Assembly (NCBI GenBank): GCA_021613335.1
Contig: JAJTWR010000410.1
Location: forward strand, 509,501-573,500
Length of the DNA: 64,000 nucleotides
Direction of reading: 5' to 3'
From: Whitmania pigra
Lineage: Eukaryota > Annelida > Clitellata > Hirudinida > Haemopidae
The first letter of the stretch is position 1, and each line of letters opens with the position of its first letter. The notes below the pieces were generated by a model. That model ran no database searches. It worked only from the letters and a program-made list of their open reading frames with translations, and was not told the origin of the DNA. Positions 50,395 through 60,945 of this stretch are shown here, piece by piece. A program made the position numbers and the translations under genes.

Positions 50395-51360
50395 CGAAAT
50401 GAAAAAATCACTCTTTTTCGTTCGTTTTCCAACTTTTTCATAACAACCTCGTGTCTTGCGCCATCGGTTCTTGGGCATTTCTGGATCATATGCCCCAGCG
50501 ATTCTAAGGATTGACAACCCTCATCGCACCTTCTGGGAGCCTGCGTGTTCGCTCAAGCCAACTCCCTCGGTGAATGATCTCAGTCCGTAGCCGTCTACAG
50601 TTTTGTACAGTCTTTCCGAAGCTGCCGCTTTCCAATCCTGTTTTGATTGTTTCGCCTCTGCTGTTCCAAACTTTCGAAATTCTCTCATAATCAGAGTGTT
50701 GTTTCTGAGAACATCAGTCATGAAATCATCCTTATGATTATCCTGTCTCGGAGAAAATTTCTGTCAATCTGTTCATTCGAAGACGAGGAACCCATTGCCT
50801 AAGTTGAAGAATTCCTAGATCTCCTGATTTAACGGGAGCATGATAAAATGGTTTCGGGACATCCTTTTGAAGATGCAGCCAATGCCTTGTTGCCCTTCTA
50901 ATAGCGGTGTCTGCGGAGTTCAGAAAACCGATGAATACCTCGTCAAAGGTAAGTTTATGGACTAGACTTGGTAACAAGTGAACTTTTAAAATATAAAGGC
51001 GTTGGCAAGGTTTTATTGGTGCTCTTGAAATTGAATGGAGCAGTTTTTGAATCTCATCTCCGATCGACGCTGGCTGCTTCCGGACTCCAATCTCTATCCC
51101 CAGATATTTGTACGTCTGTGAGACATCGATTGCTTTGATATCTTCAGATTGTAATTTGAGGTACGTTCTGGGGTTGACTATCCAGCGTTTCTCTCTGCAG
51201 TGGGTTTCAGTTCTGAGCGTAGCGCATTTGTTAGGATTGATCCTTAGACCTGCGATGCTCACTGAACTCTCTAATTGTTCCATCAGTCTTTTCATTCCGA
51301 TGTCAGTCGTTGACATTAGGACCAGATCGTCGGCGAATGCTATGTAATTGCACTTAGTCG
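50395..51360 (-). pseudogene. R2-clade retrotransposon: RT C-terminal half and CCHC finger
   Basis: Minus-strand frames give IAFADDLVLMS (the RT catalytic box, FADD form), then LRINPNKCATL, YKYLGIEIG, the thumb region and RRATRHWLHLQKDVPKPFYH. After a frame change comes RCDEGCQSLESLGHMIQKCP, a C-x3-C-x7-H-x4-C finger placed as in R2/NeSL-type elements. The N-terminal RT blocks and the expected endonuclease are missing, and a frameshift near 50730 breaks the ORF. Confidence 0.75.
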
Positions 51361-51879
51361 TCGAACCTCTGCCTCAATATAAATGTATTCAACTCACAAA
51401 TTTTTTTTAAATATATGCTGTTTTGTCCCCGGGCTGTTATGACGGGGTGCCCTATCCTATAAAAACTTCGACTGTACAAGGCTCTATTTGGCCTTCTTAT
51501 GGCGATCGCATCCATCCTAGTTGGGGTAGTACAGGAAGAGACGGGAGAGGTCACTTTTTTTAGTATACAAGAAGCAGGTTTACCATCGAGGTCATTTTCT
51601 CCATCATCATCATCAACGGCCAGCACCGCTGTTTAAGGCTGTAGAAACATTTTTGATTTCATCGAGAAGACGTTTGGGCTTTGCAAGTTGTCAAAACACA
51701 ATACAAGATGACTCTTCAATACTTTTGTATACATGTTGGAACCCAACTAATTATCTGTATGATGATGATGATGAAAATGATGACGACCACTTTGAATACT
51801 ACCGGCAAAGAAGACAGTATTATCTTGGGAAATTATATGAAGGTTCTGTAATGCGACGAATTCTTCCGCTCGATATACA
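51361..51879. other. Unassigned stretch between two repeats
   Basis: A 90-codon minus frame (51626-51354) and a 136-codon plus frame (51653-52063) are present, but the first shows no family and the second is explained only at its end by the RRM-like repeat. Contains short gat/cat runs. Confidence 0.35.
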
Positions 51880-52065
51880 GTGCTGGTCGAGCAATTTAAT
51901 GGAGGTTACCAGTCGACCACGTGACGTCCTCGAAGCAGAGCGACACCGCACTCTATACGTTACAAATCTGGACTTGGATGTCACACGTGATGAGCTAAAA
52001 CACTACTCCACCAGCGTTCCAGTCCTGAGATCTTATGTTCATGAACCGGGTATCAGTTCTTAGAC
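51880..52065 (+). repeat. Repeat with RRM-like fragment, copy 2
   Basis: Better preserved copy of the repeat at 47390. The plus frame reads RHRTLYVTNLDLDVTRDELK, which resembles the first strand and RNP2 motif plus helix 1 of an RNA-recognition motif. The rest of a RRM (RNP1) is not seen; the frame ends at 52063. Confidence 0.7.
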
Positions 52066-52487
52066 CAGACCCGAAATAATTTCTGGCTACGGCCCTGATA
52101 ATGACAATAATGAATGAAAATATTGCGATAGCTGTAGTATCTTATATAATAATTATTAATTAAAACTTTATGTAAATTGATACTATAATTACCACTCTTA
52201 ACACGAAATTTCGGATAGCGCAATAACAATTATCCGCCATATATTTTACGATTTCTTCCGAAGCGAGCTCTAAAAAAATTGACATTAATTTATTTTAAAT
52301 GTCTAGAAACAATTTTAATAAACGGGAGCAATGTTTTCAATAATAAGAACAACGATTGTAATTATCCTTTCCTGTTATTTGTCCTTTGACGCTTTGCAAT
52401 TGGTAGCATAGAAATTAACTGTTATTGTCATCATTTATTAATATTTGATTACAAATTAGCTCAAAACTATAGTGCAGGTTAATTTAA
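52066..52487. other. AT-rich spacer
   Basis: No gene or repeat recognised. Confidence 0.4.
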
Positions 52488-52700
52488 TAGGTTGCGTTCC
52501 TGCACCCTGCGCTGTAAACAACAATCACATAAAGGGCAGGATTTATTTAGGCAGAGGCGGTTGGTGGTGACCCAGAAACAACAGACAAGGAAAAAAAGTC
52601 GTCTGGCTGGTTGATGGGGGCCTTATGCAGTGGCACACTTGTCCCACTCCTAAATCCGGGGCTGGTCGCATACACTGTTGCGTACGTAACTGCAACATAA
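52488..52700 (+). repeat. SINE-like repeat, copy E (head plus tail)
   Basis: Diverged head (ggttgcgttcctgcaccctg) followed by the tail shared with copy A: ggttggtggtgaccc, a ctggctggttgatggggg block, cctaaatccgggg and gcgtacgtaac. Confidence 0.55.
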
Positions 52701-52957
52701 AACTAACAAAGATTTATTAACAAACACGAGATAGAGTCCGGAGACAAGCGTCGAGAGCTCATCGAGACAAAAGCCGATGCGGCCACGCGGAAACGAGGAA
52801 TATGTCAAAACCAAGCGAAGTTGGAGACGAACGAGGCGAGCTGTTGAGAGTTGGTTGGTTGGTTATTTATTAACGTCCATTTCATAACTAGATGATTAGG
52901 ACGGGGACAACAACAGAGGAGAACAACAGGAAACAACGAACATCGAGGTGCAACCAG

Positions 52958-52959
52958 TC

Positions 52960-53002
<43 letters not shown>

Positions 53003-53100
53003 TGAATGAATAAATAAATAAATACATACATATATAATAAGTAACTAAATAAATACATACACACATGTATAATAAGTAAATAGTATCAATCAATGTCACA
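52958..53100. repeat. Poly(A), (TA)n and AAAT-type simple repeats
   Basis: About 26 A, then about eight TA units, then taaa- and catata-type repeats. Sits just beyond the 3' end of the minus-strand retrotransposon. Confidence 0.9.
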
Positions 53101-53142
53101 ACATAATTATGTACAGAGTTTATGTACAGTCAGAGGTCTTCA

Positions 53143-55297
53143 TCAAATCAGGTTTCTTCTCTTTTCTTGGACCCACCGGAAGATGAGATCTATGCTAGCG
53201 TGATTGCTAAGCATAGTTCTCAAGTCCAGTGTCTGTATCTTGAGCTTCGACCTGATGTTCCGCCTGAGGGGTTCCTGACTAGGGCACTCCGTGAGGAAAT
53301 GTCTAGTGGACTCCTCCACCCGAGGACAAGTTTGGCATTTGCCGCTGTTGAGCCTCTTCATTTGGAACAGGTAGCGGTTCAGATGACATCTTCCAAGCCG
53401 GAGTCTGGAGATGAGGACCTCCTTCCTCCTGGAGGAGCATTGGAAGATGCTCTTTGTCGTTGCCTGTCTCTGGACTTCATGATGGTGAGTGCCAGTGAAG
53501 GAATCCCACCTTCTCTGCCAGTCCTCTTCGGTCTTCCTGGCGACGAATCTTTTGGCGTCATTGATAGATGCTGGGATTTGGCGATCTATCTGGCCTCGAG
53601 TTGTCGCAAGCTTCGCCAGAGTGTCGGCCCTCTCGTTACCTGGAATGCCCACGTGGGCTGGTACCCAGACGAGAGTGACTTGCTGGTCTTGTTCCATGAA
53701 ATCTGAAATCAAAGATAAAATTCTGTGAATTTCAGGATCGTGGTAGGCATTGTTTCGATTTCTTAGGCACTGGATGGCACTAAGAGAATCGCTTAAAATT
53801 ACAATGTTCTTGTCCTCCCCCTGGTAGGAGGTTTTTAGCAGCATCAGGCAGTCCTCGATGGCTGCTAATTCCGTTGCAGAGATGCTGCTGTCGGGCGAAG
53901 CTCTGATACTGAGCTCCACTCCTTTCTTGGGGATGAAGATTCCTATCCCTGCCTTGTCCTTCATCTTGGATGCGTCCGTGTAGCAGAGCAGGCTGGAATC
54001 ACTGATTTCTTCGATCTTCTCCCTAGCGACCAGCATCCTCAGGGGATCGTCGGCCGCTATTGCCAGGGTGGAGGTGTCGAAGTTGGGGTTCTTCAGTGTC
54101 CATGGTGCTCTGAGAACTTCGGCATCCAGTTCTCTTGTGATGTCCTTTTGAATGTAGTCAGGCAGGAGACCTGATACCGTTTCAAAAGGGCATGGACGAT
54201 TGCTCTTCTTCATCTTCCAGTGAAGTTTGCCCTTGATGCTGGAATTCCTGAAATTAGGAGCAAAATAACATTCCCTGATGGGGTTATTAGGAGTGGCCAG
54301 TGACCGGATAGCATGATTAGCAGTGATCTTCTTTCGACGAAGGTCTAATGGAAGTTCACCGCATTCAACTTGTAACGACAGATTTCCACTCCCAGGCATG
54401 CTGCCACAGCAGATCTTGAGAGCCTGGAATTGGATGCTGTCATGTACCTTCTTGTTCTGCGTGTAGCTGAGGTCAAAGGCTTCACTCCCGTAATCCATCA
54501 CAGATCTAATGGTGGCTCTGTACAGGTGGATCAAGCGGGACTTGCTGGCTCCCCAGGATTTTCCTGCGACAGCTCTCATCACGTTGAGGCGCTTCCGGCA
54601 TCTGTTATTAACAGCGGCCGTTTGGGCGTTCCAGCTCAACTTGTCGTCCAGGATGACTCCTAGAAACATTGCGGATTGGGTCATTGGGAGTTCCTCCCCA
54701 GCTATGCGCAGTGTCGTCCGGGAGGAGACCAGCCTTGACTTGTTCCTGTTGAATAGAACCGAACATGATTTATTAACAGAGATTTTAAAACCATGACTGG
54801 AAAGAAACTTCTCTGTTTGGTTAAGGTGCTGTTGCATCCTGTTCCTCAAGGTGGAAAGATCGCTACCAGTCGTCCAGAGGGCTATGTCGTCGGCGTACAT
54901 AGACACCTTGATCTTGTTCACTGGCTGGGGCAGACAGTCGAGCATCACAATGAACAGCAGCGGGCTAAGGACACTGCCTTGGGGTGTGCCATTGTCAAGG
55001 GTGAGAGGGTTGGAGAAAGTCGCTCCGACTCTGACTTCCATGGTTCGATCTTGTAAGAAGTCGTTTATCCAGTGAAGCATCCTCCCTTTGATGCCTAGTT
55101 TGGATAGCCTTGCGACTATTCCTTCTCTCCACACCATATCAAAGGCTTTCTCCAAGTCCAGAAAAACTCCAAGGGTCATCTGCCTCTTTGTGGAAGAGGC
55201 AGCTATGTCTTGCGTTATTCGGACCAGTTGGTCTGAGCATCCTCTTCCTTTTCTGAAACCGGCTTGGTTTCGGCTGATGAGATCGAAACTCTCTAGG
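53143..55297 (-). mobile_element. I/Nimb-type non-LTR retrotransposon, 5'-truncated, with RT and RNase H
   Basis: One open frame of more than 670 codons. The RT part begins inside the domain (AGFRKGRGCSDQLVRITQDI near 55250), then GVFLDLEKAFDMVW, GTPQGSVLSPLLF, the catalytic YADDIALW, and GVILDDKLSW. A C-terminal RNase H follows: CYTDASKMKDKAGIGIF with the first Asp, SATELAAIE with Glu, ILSDSLSAI with Asp, and WVPAHVGIPGNERADTLA with the last His/Asp. A Cys-His motif (CQTCPRVEESTRHFLTEC) ends the protein. The apurinic endonuclease and ORF1 are missing upstream. RNase H plus this RT type suggests the I group. The lack of stops over 2 kb suggests a recent insertion. Confidence 0.85.
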
Positions 55298-55384
55298 TGA
55301 GAGTCTCCTGCTGTTGTTTAAATAGACTTTCGTTAGGACTTCAAACAAAGGAGTCCACTGCTATGCGCTGAGTCACTGTTGCTG

Positions 55385-55510
55385 TCCTGCACGTTTGTGG
55401 CCTGGCGGAGTTGTGGGCCGAAGTTCTGTGTCCGACGTTCCTAGTGTTGTGCGCCTGGAGTTTGTGTGTGATGATGCAAGTAGGACGAAGTTCAGTGTCC
55501 AACAAAGTAA
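55385..55510. repeat. Dispersed GC-richer repeat with sub-units, copy 2
   Basis: Contains gtgtgatgatgcaagtagga followed by cgaagttcagtgtcc, almost identical to 37440-37474, plus a second diverged unit before it (gccgaagttctgtgtccgac). Confidence 0.6.
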
Positions 55511-55599
55511 AATAAGATAAGAATAGAATAAAAGTGAGTGAACAGAATGGTTTAACATAAAATAATAGAGACAGGGACAAAAAGCAAACTATAGATTAA

Positions 55600-56560
55600 A
55601 GAATTATTAATATGAGGTCACAAATAGATGGGTTTTCAGTCCGAATTTGAAGGCTTCTGACGATTGAGCCAGACGAACGTTCGGAGGAAGCAGGTTCCAG
55701 ATCACGGGAGCGGCGACATAGAAGGCCCGATCACCCTGACTGACACTGCGAGACCGTGGAACGACCAGGGTCCTAGTCTCGGATGAGCGGAGTGATGCCC
55801 TGCCAGGGACAGCTGTGGTACTGATCAGTAGTTCAGTCAATTACCGAGGGGCTTGACCTGTGGCGGCCTTGTAGACTAGGAGGGCAGTCTTGTACAGCAC
55901 CCGCTCCGGGATCTTCAGCCAGTGAAGATTAGCAAGTACCGGGGAGATATGGTCCGATAGCCTCCCTCCTTGTATGAGCCTGGCAGCCGTGTTCATGACG
56001 GTCTGGAAGGTGCTAATGACTTGGTGGTTGACGTTAACCAGCAGAGAATTGCAGTAGTCAAGCCGCGATAGAATAAATTAAATAGCGAGAGACCAGAAAG
56101 CCTCAGGTGGTAGGAATGGCTTCGCCTCCTTGAGGATGCGAAGCTTGGCATAGCAAGCAGCAGCAACCCGATTTACATGGGACTTCATGGAAAGGGAAGA
56201 GTCCAAGTAGACCCCCAGATTCCTGACTGTCCGTGAAGGGGTGATGGAAGAACCCGCCAGCTGGAGGTCACTGATATGACCAAGTCGAGCCGGGGTGCCG
56301 AACCAGATTGCTTCAGTTTTGTCAGCATTGAGTAGTAGCCTATTGGAGGCTGTCCAGGAAATAATATCGTGAAGGCAGTCTGACAAACGACCAACAAGGG
56401 TAGGGGTATCTTCAAGTGATGCGGTCGATAGGCAGACTGTGTGCTGGGAAAGAGATCATTGCTGTTGAGGTAGAACAGGAGGCGTCTAAGTACGAGTCGT
56501 TCGAGAAGCTTTGAAATGGAGCAGTTGAGGAGCAAAAGATAATATTTCCTGAATCTGTAA
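55600..56560 (-). pseudogene. CR1/L2-type retrotransposon remnant with internal deletion
   Basis: Minus frames in order: KLLERLVLRRLLFYLNSNDL and PSTQSAYRPHH (RT block 0-1, near 56480), then directly GRLSDCLHDIISWTASNRLL and LLNADKTEAIWFGTP (blocks 6-7), SRTVRNLGVYLDSSLSM, LDYCNSLLVNVNHQVI, HWLKIPERVLYKTALLVYKA and the end GDRAFYVAAPVIWNLLPPNV. The central RT blocks, including the catalytic YADD, are deleted. Frames change twice. Confidence 0.75.
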
Positions 56561-56619
56561 AATGAAGGAAAACAAATGTATCTAAAACGTGAATAGCACG
56601 AGGGATTATTCCCATCTAC

Positions 56620-56703
56620 CCCAGTTAGAAATGTTTCGGCCTGTTCTCGAATACTAGGGTCCAAAGTAGCCCTCAAAGCTTCAATAATTTTGTTTTGATC
56701 CAT
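56620..56703 (-). CDS. Isolated first exon of an importin-7/8-like gene
   Basis: ATG at 56703 opens MDQNKIIEALRATLDPSIRE followed by QAETFLTG and a good donor (gtagat). This is very close to the N-terminus of importin-7/importin-8 (start of the first HEAT repeat, the Ran-binding end), and I expect the first intron of the family near this point. The second exon (the LNF...LL and PVRQAA helices) is not visible downstream on the minus strand, where transposon remnants begin within 60 bp. Either a very long first intron has filled with transposons and the gene runs past the left repeats, or this is a stranded or captured exon. Confidence 0.55.
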
Positions 56704-57373
56704 ACCTCCTTGGTAAAACCGTCCGAGCTGCACACAGCCTTAATGAGATGAAAAATAAGAGAGATAGCTCCACCCCATAAACAAAATTAGCTCCACCTAA
56801 AGTGATTAAAATCGATTAAAAGTAAGTGTTTCTCAATATATATTGATAATATAGTATTTTAAAAATAATTTTAAAATATTTAAAAAATAATATTAATAAC
56901 GCCAATAAATAAATAAATTTTAAATGTCACAAATGTTTGCAAATCTACATTAAATGTTTTGAGGTTTATCGATATGTCTCAAGATGTCTCTATAAATGCT
57001 GGGAATACTGTTGGAATTATTCAATGTAAACTACAAATCCGCTTTATTATTCATTACTTTTGGAAATGATGCTCCAAAAATTACATTTAGCTTTATTTCA
57101 TATAAGTGACTCGGTAATAGTAATGTATAGTAATGAATCATTCAGTAGTGTAGTGTAACTGTATATACAAAGACAATCAGAATAAATGTTGAACAGATGA
57201 ATTTTTGACTCGAGTTGAGAAGAAATAATATCGCGTTAAGTTCATGAGACGTAAACAAAAATGGCGCTCGGAGCTCGCGTCTCTAATTATGCAAGCGGGA
57301 CAAAGTTCCTGTGTCCAACAGTAGTTAGAAGTTAGACCACTGTTAAGAACTAAAAGGAAGTTCTCAGCACAGG
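56704..57373. other. Spacer, upstream of the importin-like exon
   Basis: AT-rich. A third, diverged unit of the dispersed repeat (attatgcaagcgggacaaag) lies at about 57270-57330. No gene seen. Confidence 0.45.
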
Positions 57374-58048
57374 ATGAAATCGATAAGTCAGTTGCGGAAC
57401 TGTCGTTCGAAGAAATGCGAGGTCCTATTCAGTCGGGTCGTCAGGCTGTTGGGTGGAACCACTTCGCAAAATGGTCTGAGTCTTGCCCTGCGGTTAGGGC
57501 AAGGCTTATTATTCAGGAGAGGAGGAGAGATTTGGAAAAAGATCGAGTCATTAGTGCTCTCAAGTTGCGCATATGCCCTCGACAATGGTCGGTACACGTG
57601 GCGACACAATAAGGTCCTAAAGGAAGTGGTAGAAGCTACCAAAACGGCGGTAGCTAAAGCAAATTCTCGCAAGATTGCATTGCAGCGGAAGGTATACTTC
57701 TTGCGAGAGGGGTTTTCACTACCCTGTAAGAAAAATAGACTCCCTCCGAGGAGAGACATTCTTGCAGAAGCTAATGATTGGACTGTCGCAGCCGACCTGG
57801 AAGGTTTGAAACAATATCCCCAGCTGCTTAGGGATAGCGTCAGGAGGCCGGATGTTGTTCTCGCTTCGTCGTGTTCAGGCGCTCTCATTTTGATAGAGTT
57901 GACTGTCCCGTGGGAAGATGCGATCGAAGCAAGTAATGTGCTGAATGAAGAGAAATACTCTGAGCTGGCGAAAGATCTAGAGGTGAGCGGGTTTCGGGTA
58001 ACGCTAATGCCCATTGAAGTTGGGGCGAGAGGTTGGTTTGGTTGGTAA
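57374..58048 (+). mobile_element. Restriction-like endonuclease ORF of an R2-clade-like retrotransposon
   Basis: Open frame of 224 codons. GRYTWRHNKVLKEVVEATK is a conserved segment of many animal retrotransposon proteins that I recall as the region before the endonuclease. RRPDVVLASSCSGALILIEL followed by TVPWEDAIEASN has the PD...E-x-T arrangement of a PD-(D/E)XK nuclease, and MPIEVGARGWFGW matches the usual end of such proteins. RT blocks are absent upstream, so this is a 5'-truncated copy whose remaining ORF is intact. Together with its tail (58280-58570) it defines a family with a second copy at 41200. Confidence 0.65.
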
Positions 58049-58279
58049 GTCAGCCTACTCGTTCCTCACTCAAATATGTTTATCGAGCCGGGAAAGAACT
58101 AGGGCTATGATAAAAATGTCGGAGTCTGCAGAGGCAGCATCGTGTTGGATTTGGGGGATGAGAGGTCGTTGCTAAGAATAGAGATCGCGGTTTGGTTGTT
58201 GAGTTGATGACGCGCGCATTCGCAAATGACGTAAAAACGCGATTGAGCGTTTGAGGCAATATATGCGCGCATCCGGTGA

Positions 58280-58570
58280 GCGTATATTTCTAAGCGACGG
58301 CGGCCGCTTCAAAGAAATTATAACGCTCAGTTTGCATTATATGAGATCGATGCGCAAAGGTCGTCGTAAATTTCATCGATCATCATATAACTTGCGGTGG
58401 GTTACGATGGAGTTGGATAGGTAGGGTTTTCAGCGACAGGGACACCCGCCTGATCAACGGGTGTGTGGCCCACCCCTCGAGAACGTCAGGAGTTTGGGCC
58501 GAAACGTTTGATGACTCCTCTGATGATTTCCTGTCGGTTAGCTCCGCGGTAGGAGTTTCTAAGTTCTAGT
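58280..58570 (+). repeat. 3' tail of the retrotransposon at 57374, shared with 41380-41815
   Basis: Blocks in the same order as at 41.4 kb: cggccgcttcaaagaaatta, cagggacacccgcctgatca, cctcgagaacgtcaggag, gggccgaaacgtttgatgac and ttcctgtcgg. It continues to about ggagtttctaa. Confidence 0.65.
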
Positions 58571-58959
58571 AATGAATAATTCAGTAGTTCATTCGGCACT
58601 TTGCATACACATTGCTACAGCCCGGCAATCACTGGATTCTCTCATCACTCCAGTTGTCAGCTTTCTCAACTCGCTTCGGCCCCTCAATTGCTCAGTCATT
58701 TCTCAATTAAAACACCTTCTGTTGTGTGTCCGTAATTTACACAATTATTGACGATCCAACAATTTCATCTCGAAGCCACTTCACCGGTCGAAAGAACTTT
58801 TGAGTGCCCCACAACACAGTTAAAGAACAATTAACGAAACTATTTCTACAATTATTTTATTTGATAAATAAAAACAACACCCTGTGAGAAGAGTTTTAAT
58901 ATTGGAATGAAATTCGTAATAACAATAACATTGCCACGTACATATCGTCAGAAAGACTT

Positions 58960-59300
58960 TGTGTTTTCGTTGTCCCTTGAAGTCCTAAACAGATAAGTTT
59001 TCAGGTGATGCTTGAAGAGCTCCAGAGATGAGTGGGCTCTTACGAGGGGAGGCATAAAAGAAGCCTCTGTTGACTATTGATGACCTATTGATTGGTCGAA
59101 GATGAATGGTGGATGATCATGTGTTTGGAGGCGACCTACAAAGTGATGGAGATAAAGTGGGCTGGATCTCACTAGAGTGTGATATGTCATGAGGGCGATT
59201 TTGAATGTGATACGATGTGAATCGGCAACCAGTGCAATTGTTTCAAGCAGTTCGTACTATTGAGGGTGGGGTTGAGAAAAACAAGCTTGTTAAACATTAC
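58960..59300 (-). pseudogene. Second CR1/L2-type remnant (RT C-terminus)
   Basis: Minus frames give ADSHRITFKIALMTYHTLVR and SSPLYLHHFVGRLQTHD, then LPPLVRAHSSLELFKHHLKT. These correspond to IPERVLYKTALLVYKA and LPPNVRLAQSSEAFKFGLKT of the element at 55.6 kb. Frameshifted and 5'-truncated. Confidence 0.65.
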
Positions 59301-60138
59301 ACCTAGGGTTGCAGAAGAAGGAAAAAGGGTTACAGCGACGTTTATGGAAAGAGGACGCGACAGAGTTTTGAGAAGAGCGGGTTTGTCAATGAATTTCGGA
59401 TATCTGCGGATTCAGTTTAAGAAAGTTAACGAGATCTTAGATATGTTTTGAATCTAATTTCTTCCTTCAGGACAGACTGTGCCGGACATTTCATCTTCCT
59501 GAGGGCACACCTGATGATGTTTTTTTTTAAAGAGAAACAGGTGTTGATTCAGGGCATATTTTCCAACTCAGAATCTAGAAATTAGAACTTCCTTCCTTCT
59601 TGAGGCACATTGGAATTTGTTCTTTGTCGACACAAGCTTCTGTATGTTCTTGTTATGATGCAGTCATAGGTTTATCACATGCCACAGTGAACCACTCGGT
59701 TTGTCGCTCCAAACGTGGTTGAGAAACCTTTACGCTTTTAAGAAGGCACTAAAACACTTTATTATTAACTCTAAATAATCATGTACATTACTTGATATTA
59801 CTTAGTATTTCTTACATTATTGGGACATTGAAACGCAACATTACTCGTCAATGGCAATAGGACGTCTGTTAGCGGGAGTTTTTTCCCTTATGTCGTTCCT
59901 TTTTTTCCTTTCGGTTCCAACTTGTATTGGTTTTGTGTTTCAATAATAAAAGAAGGAAAAAAAGAGAACTTGTGAAGGTGAGCTAAAGACACAAAGACAC
60001 ACTGATAAGAAATTAGAGAACATTGGTCGCATATAATTTCATCATAAACCATTAGAATTGCAAGCTGCTACTACTAAGTACTGATGAAAATGTTTTTCCC
60101 AATCACTTTCTAACAGATAATCGTGCTATAAAATAATA
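59301..60138. other. Spacer between transposon remnants
   Basis: No gene recognised. A 63-codon plus frame at 59260-59451 overlaps the remnant and is not supported. Confidence 0.4.
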
Positions 60139-60890
60139 TCACCAAATAAATATGGCTAAAATCAGAGAATGTATGAAGTTAACAGCTATGGTTACAGATA
60201 CTTTACTAGATTTCCGTGTTGCAAAATCGCTGATGATGTCACTGAAGTTTAATTCACGCAGTATATCTGACTCGATGCTCATGATTTGTAGACCAGATTT
60301 GTACTTGCCACTCATTGCAGATGCATTGTTGTGGCTTTGCCCGCGACAGTTTCCGAGGTCTAGGTCATGTATCTTCAGAAATTCCATCAAGGCGTTGAAC
60401 ATCTCTTTAGCGCCATGGCCATGGCCAACATGCAATGAATGTTACAAAGCGTCCCACTGGACCATAACCAGTTCCTAGCTAAGAATTTCCCATTATGAAT
60501 TTGAGGAAGAGCCCAAGCGTGCCATTTTCGGAATGGTGTGGTCATTTCTAGGTTTCTGTACCGAGTGCGCAGAGAACAAACCTTCATTACTGTGCTGAAC
60601 TGTTGATGGACCCCTTTCAGCCAGTATTCCTGCATCTGATTTGAAATAATGATGTCCAAAGTCCAATGTCATTGTCCCCTGGTGTGCCTTCAACTATCAA
60701 CCTTCATTTCTATATGTTCTTTAATTGGACACGTTACAACTTCTGCATTTTCTGTGTCAGGAGCATCAGCTATTTCTGCTGGAACATTTTCGGGCTTATC
60801 AGGTTCTGCAAATTCATCACTCCTCTCTGACATTTGCATTGGTTGAACATTGAAGAAGCCTGCTAATGGTAGAGGGGTTGGCAAGAACAG
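60139..60890 (-). pseudogene. hAT transposase remnant (ZMYM1/DUF4371 type)
   Basis: Minus frame near 60430-60290 gives HGAKEMFNALMEFLKIHDLD followed by LGNCRGQSHNNASAMSGKY, the most conserved part of ZMYM1-like hAT transposases. Flanking frames (YFKSDAGILAERGPSTVQ near 60620) are shifted. This is a different hAT lineage from the relic at 39.3 kb. Confidence 0.7.
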
Positions 60891-60945
60891 ATGCTATGCC
60901 ACTGGAAGAACCTGTTCTTGCCAACCCCTCTACCATTAGCAGGCT
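60857..60945. repeat. Perfect 34-bp inverted repeat (hairpin)
   Basis: Arm 60857-60890 begins agcctgctaatggtagaggg; arm 60912-60945 is its exact reverse complement. The loop is 21 bp. It sits at the upstream edge of the hAT relic. Confidence 0.95.

Noticed and set aside
52958..52985. Poly(A) run taken as the tail of the retrotransposon at 53143
   Set aside because: The element is on the minus strand, so its tail would appear as poly(T) on the plus strand; the run is more likely a simple repeat or another element's tail.
53122..53706. 194-codon plus frame
   Set aside because: Antisense of the RNase H end of the retrotransposon, whose minus frame is clearly the coding one.
57388..58014. 208-codon minus frame opposite the endonuclease ORF
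   Set aside because: Antisense shadow; the plus frame carries the recognisable nuclease motifs.
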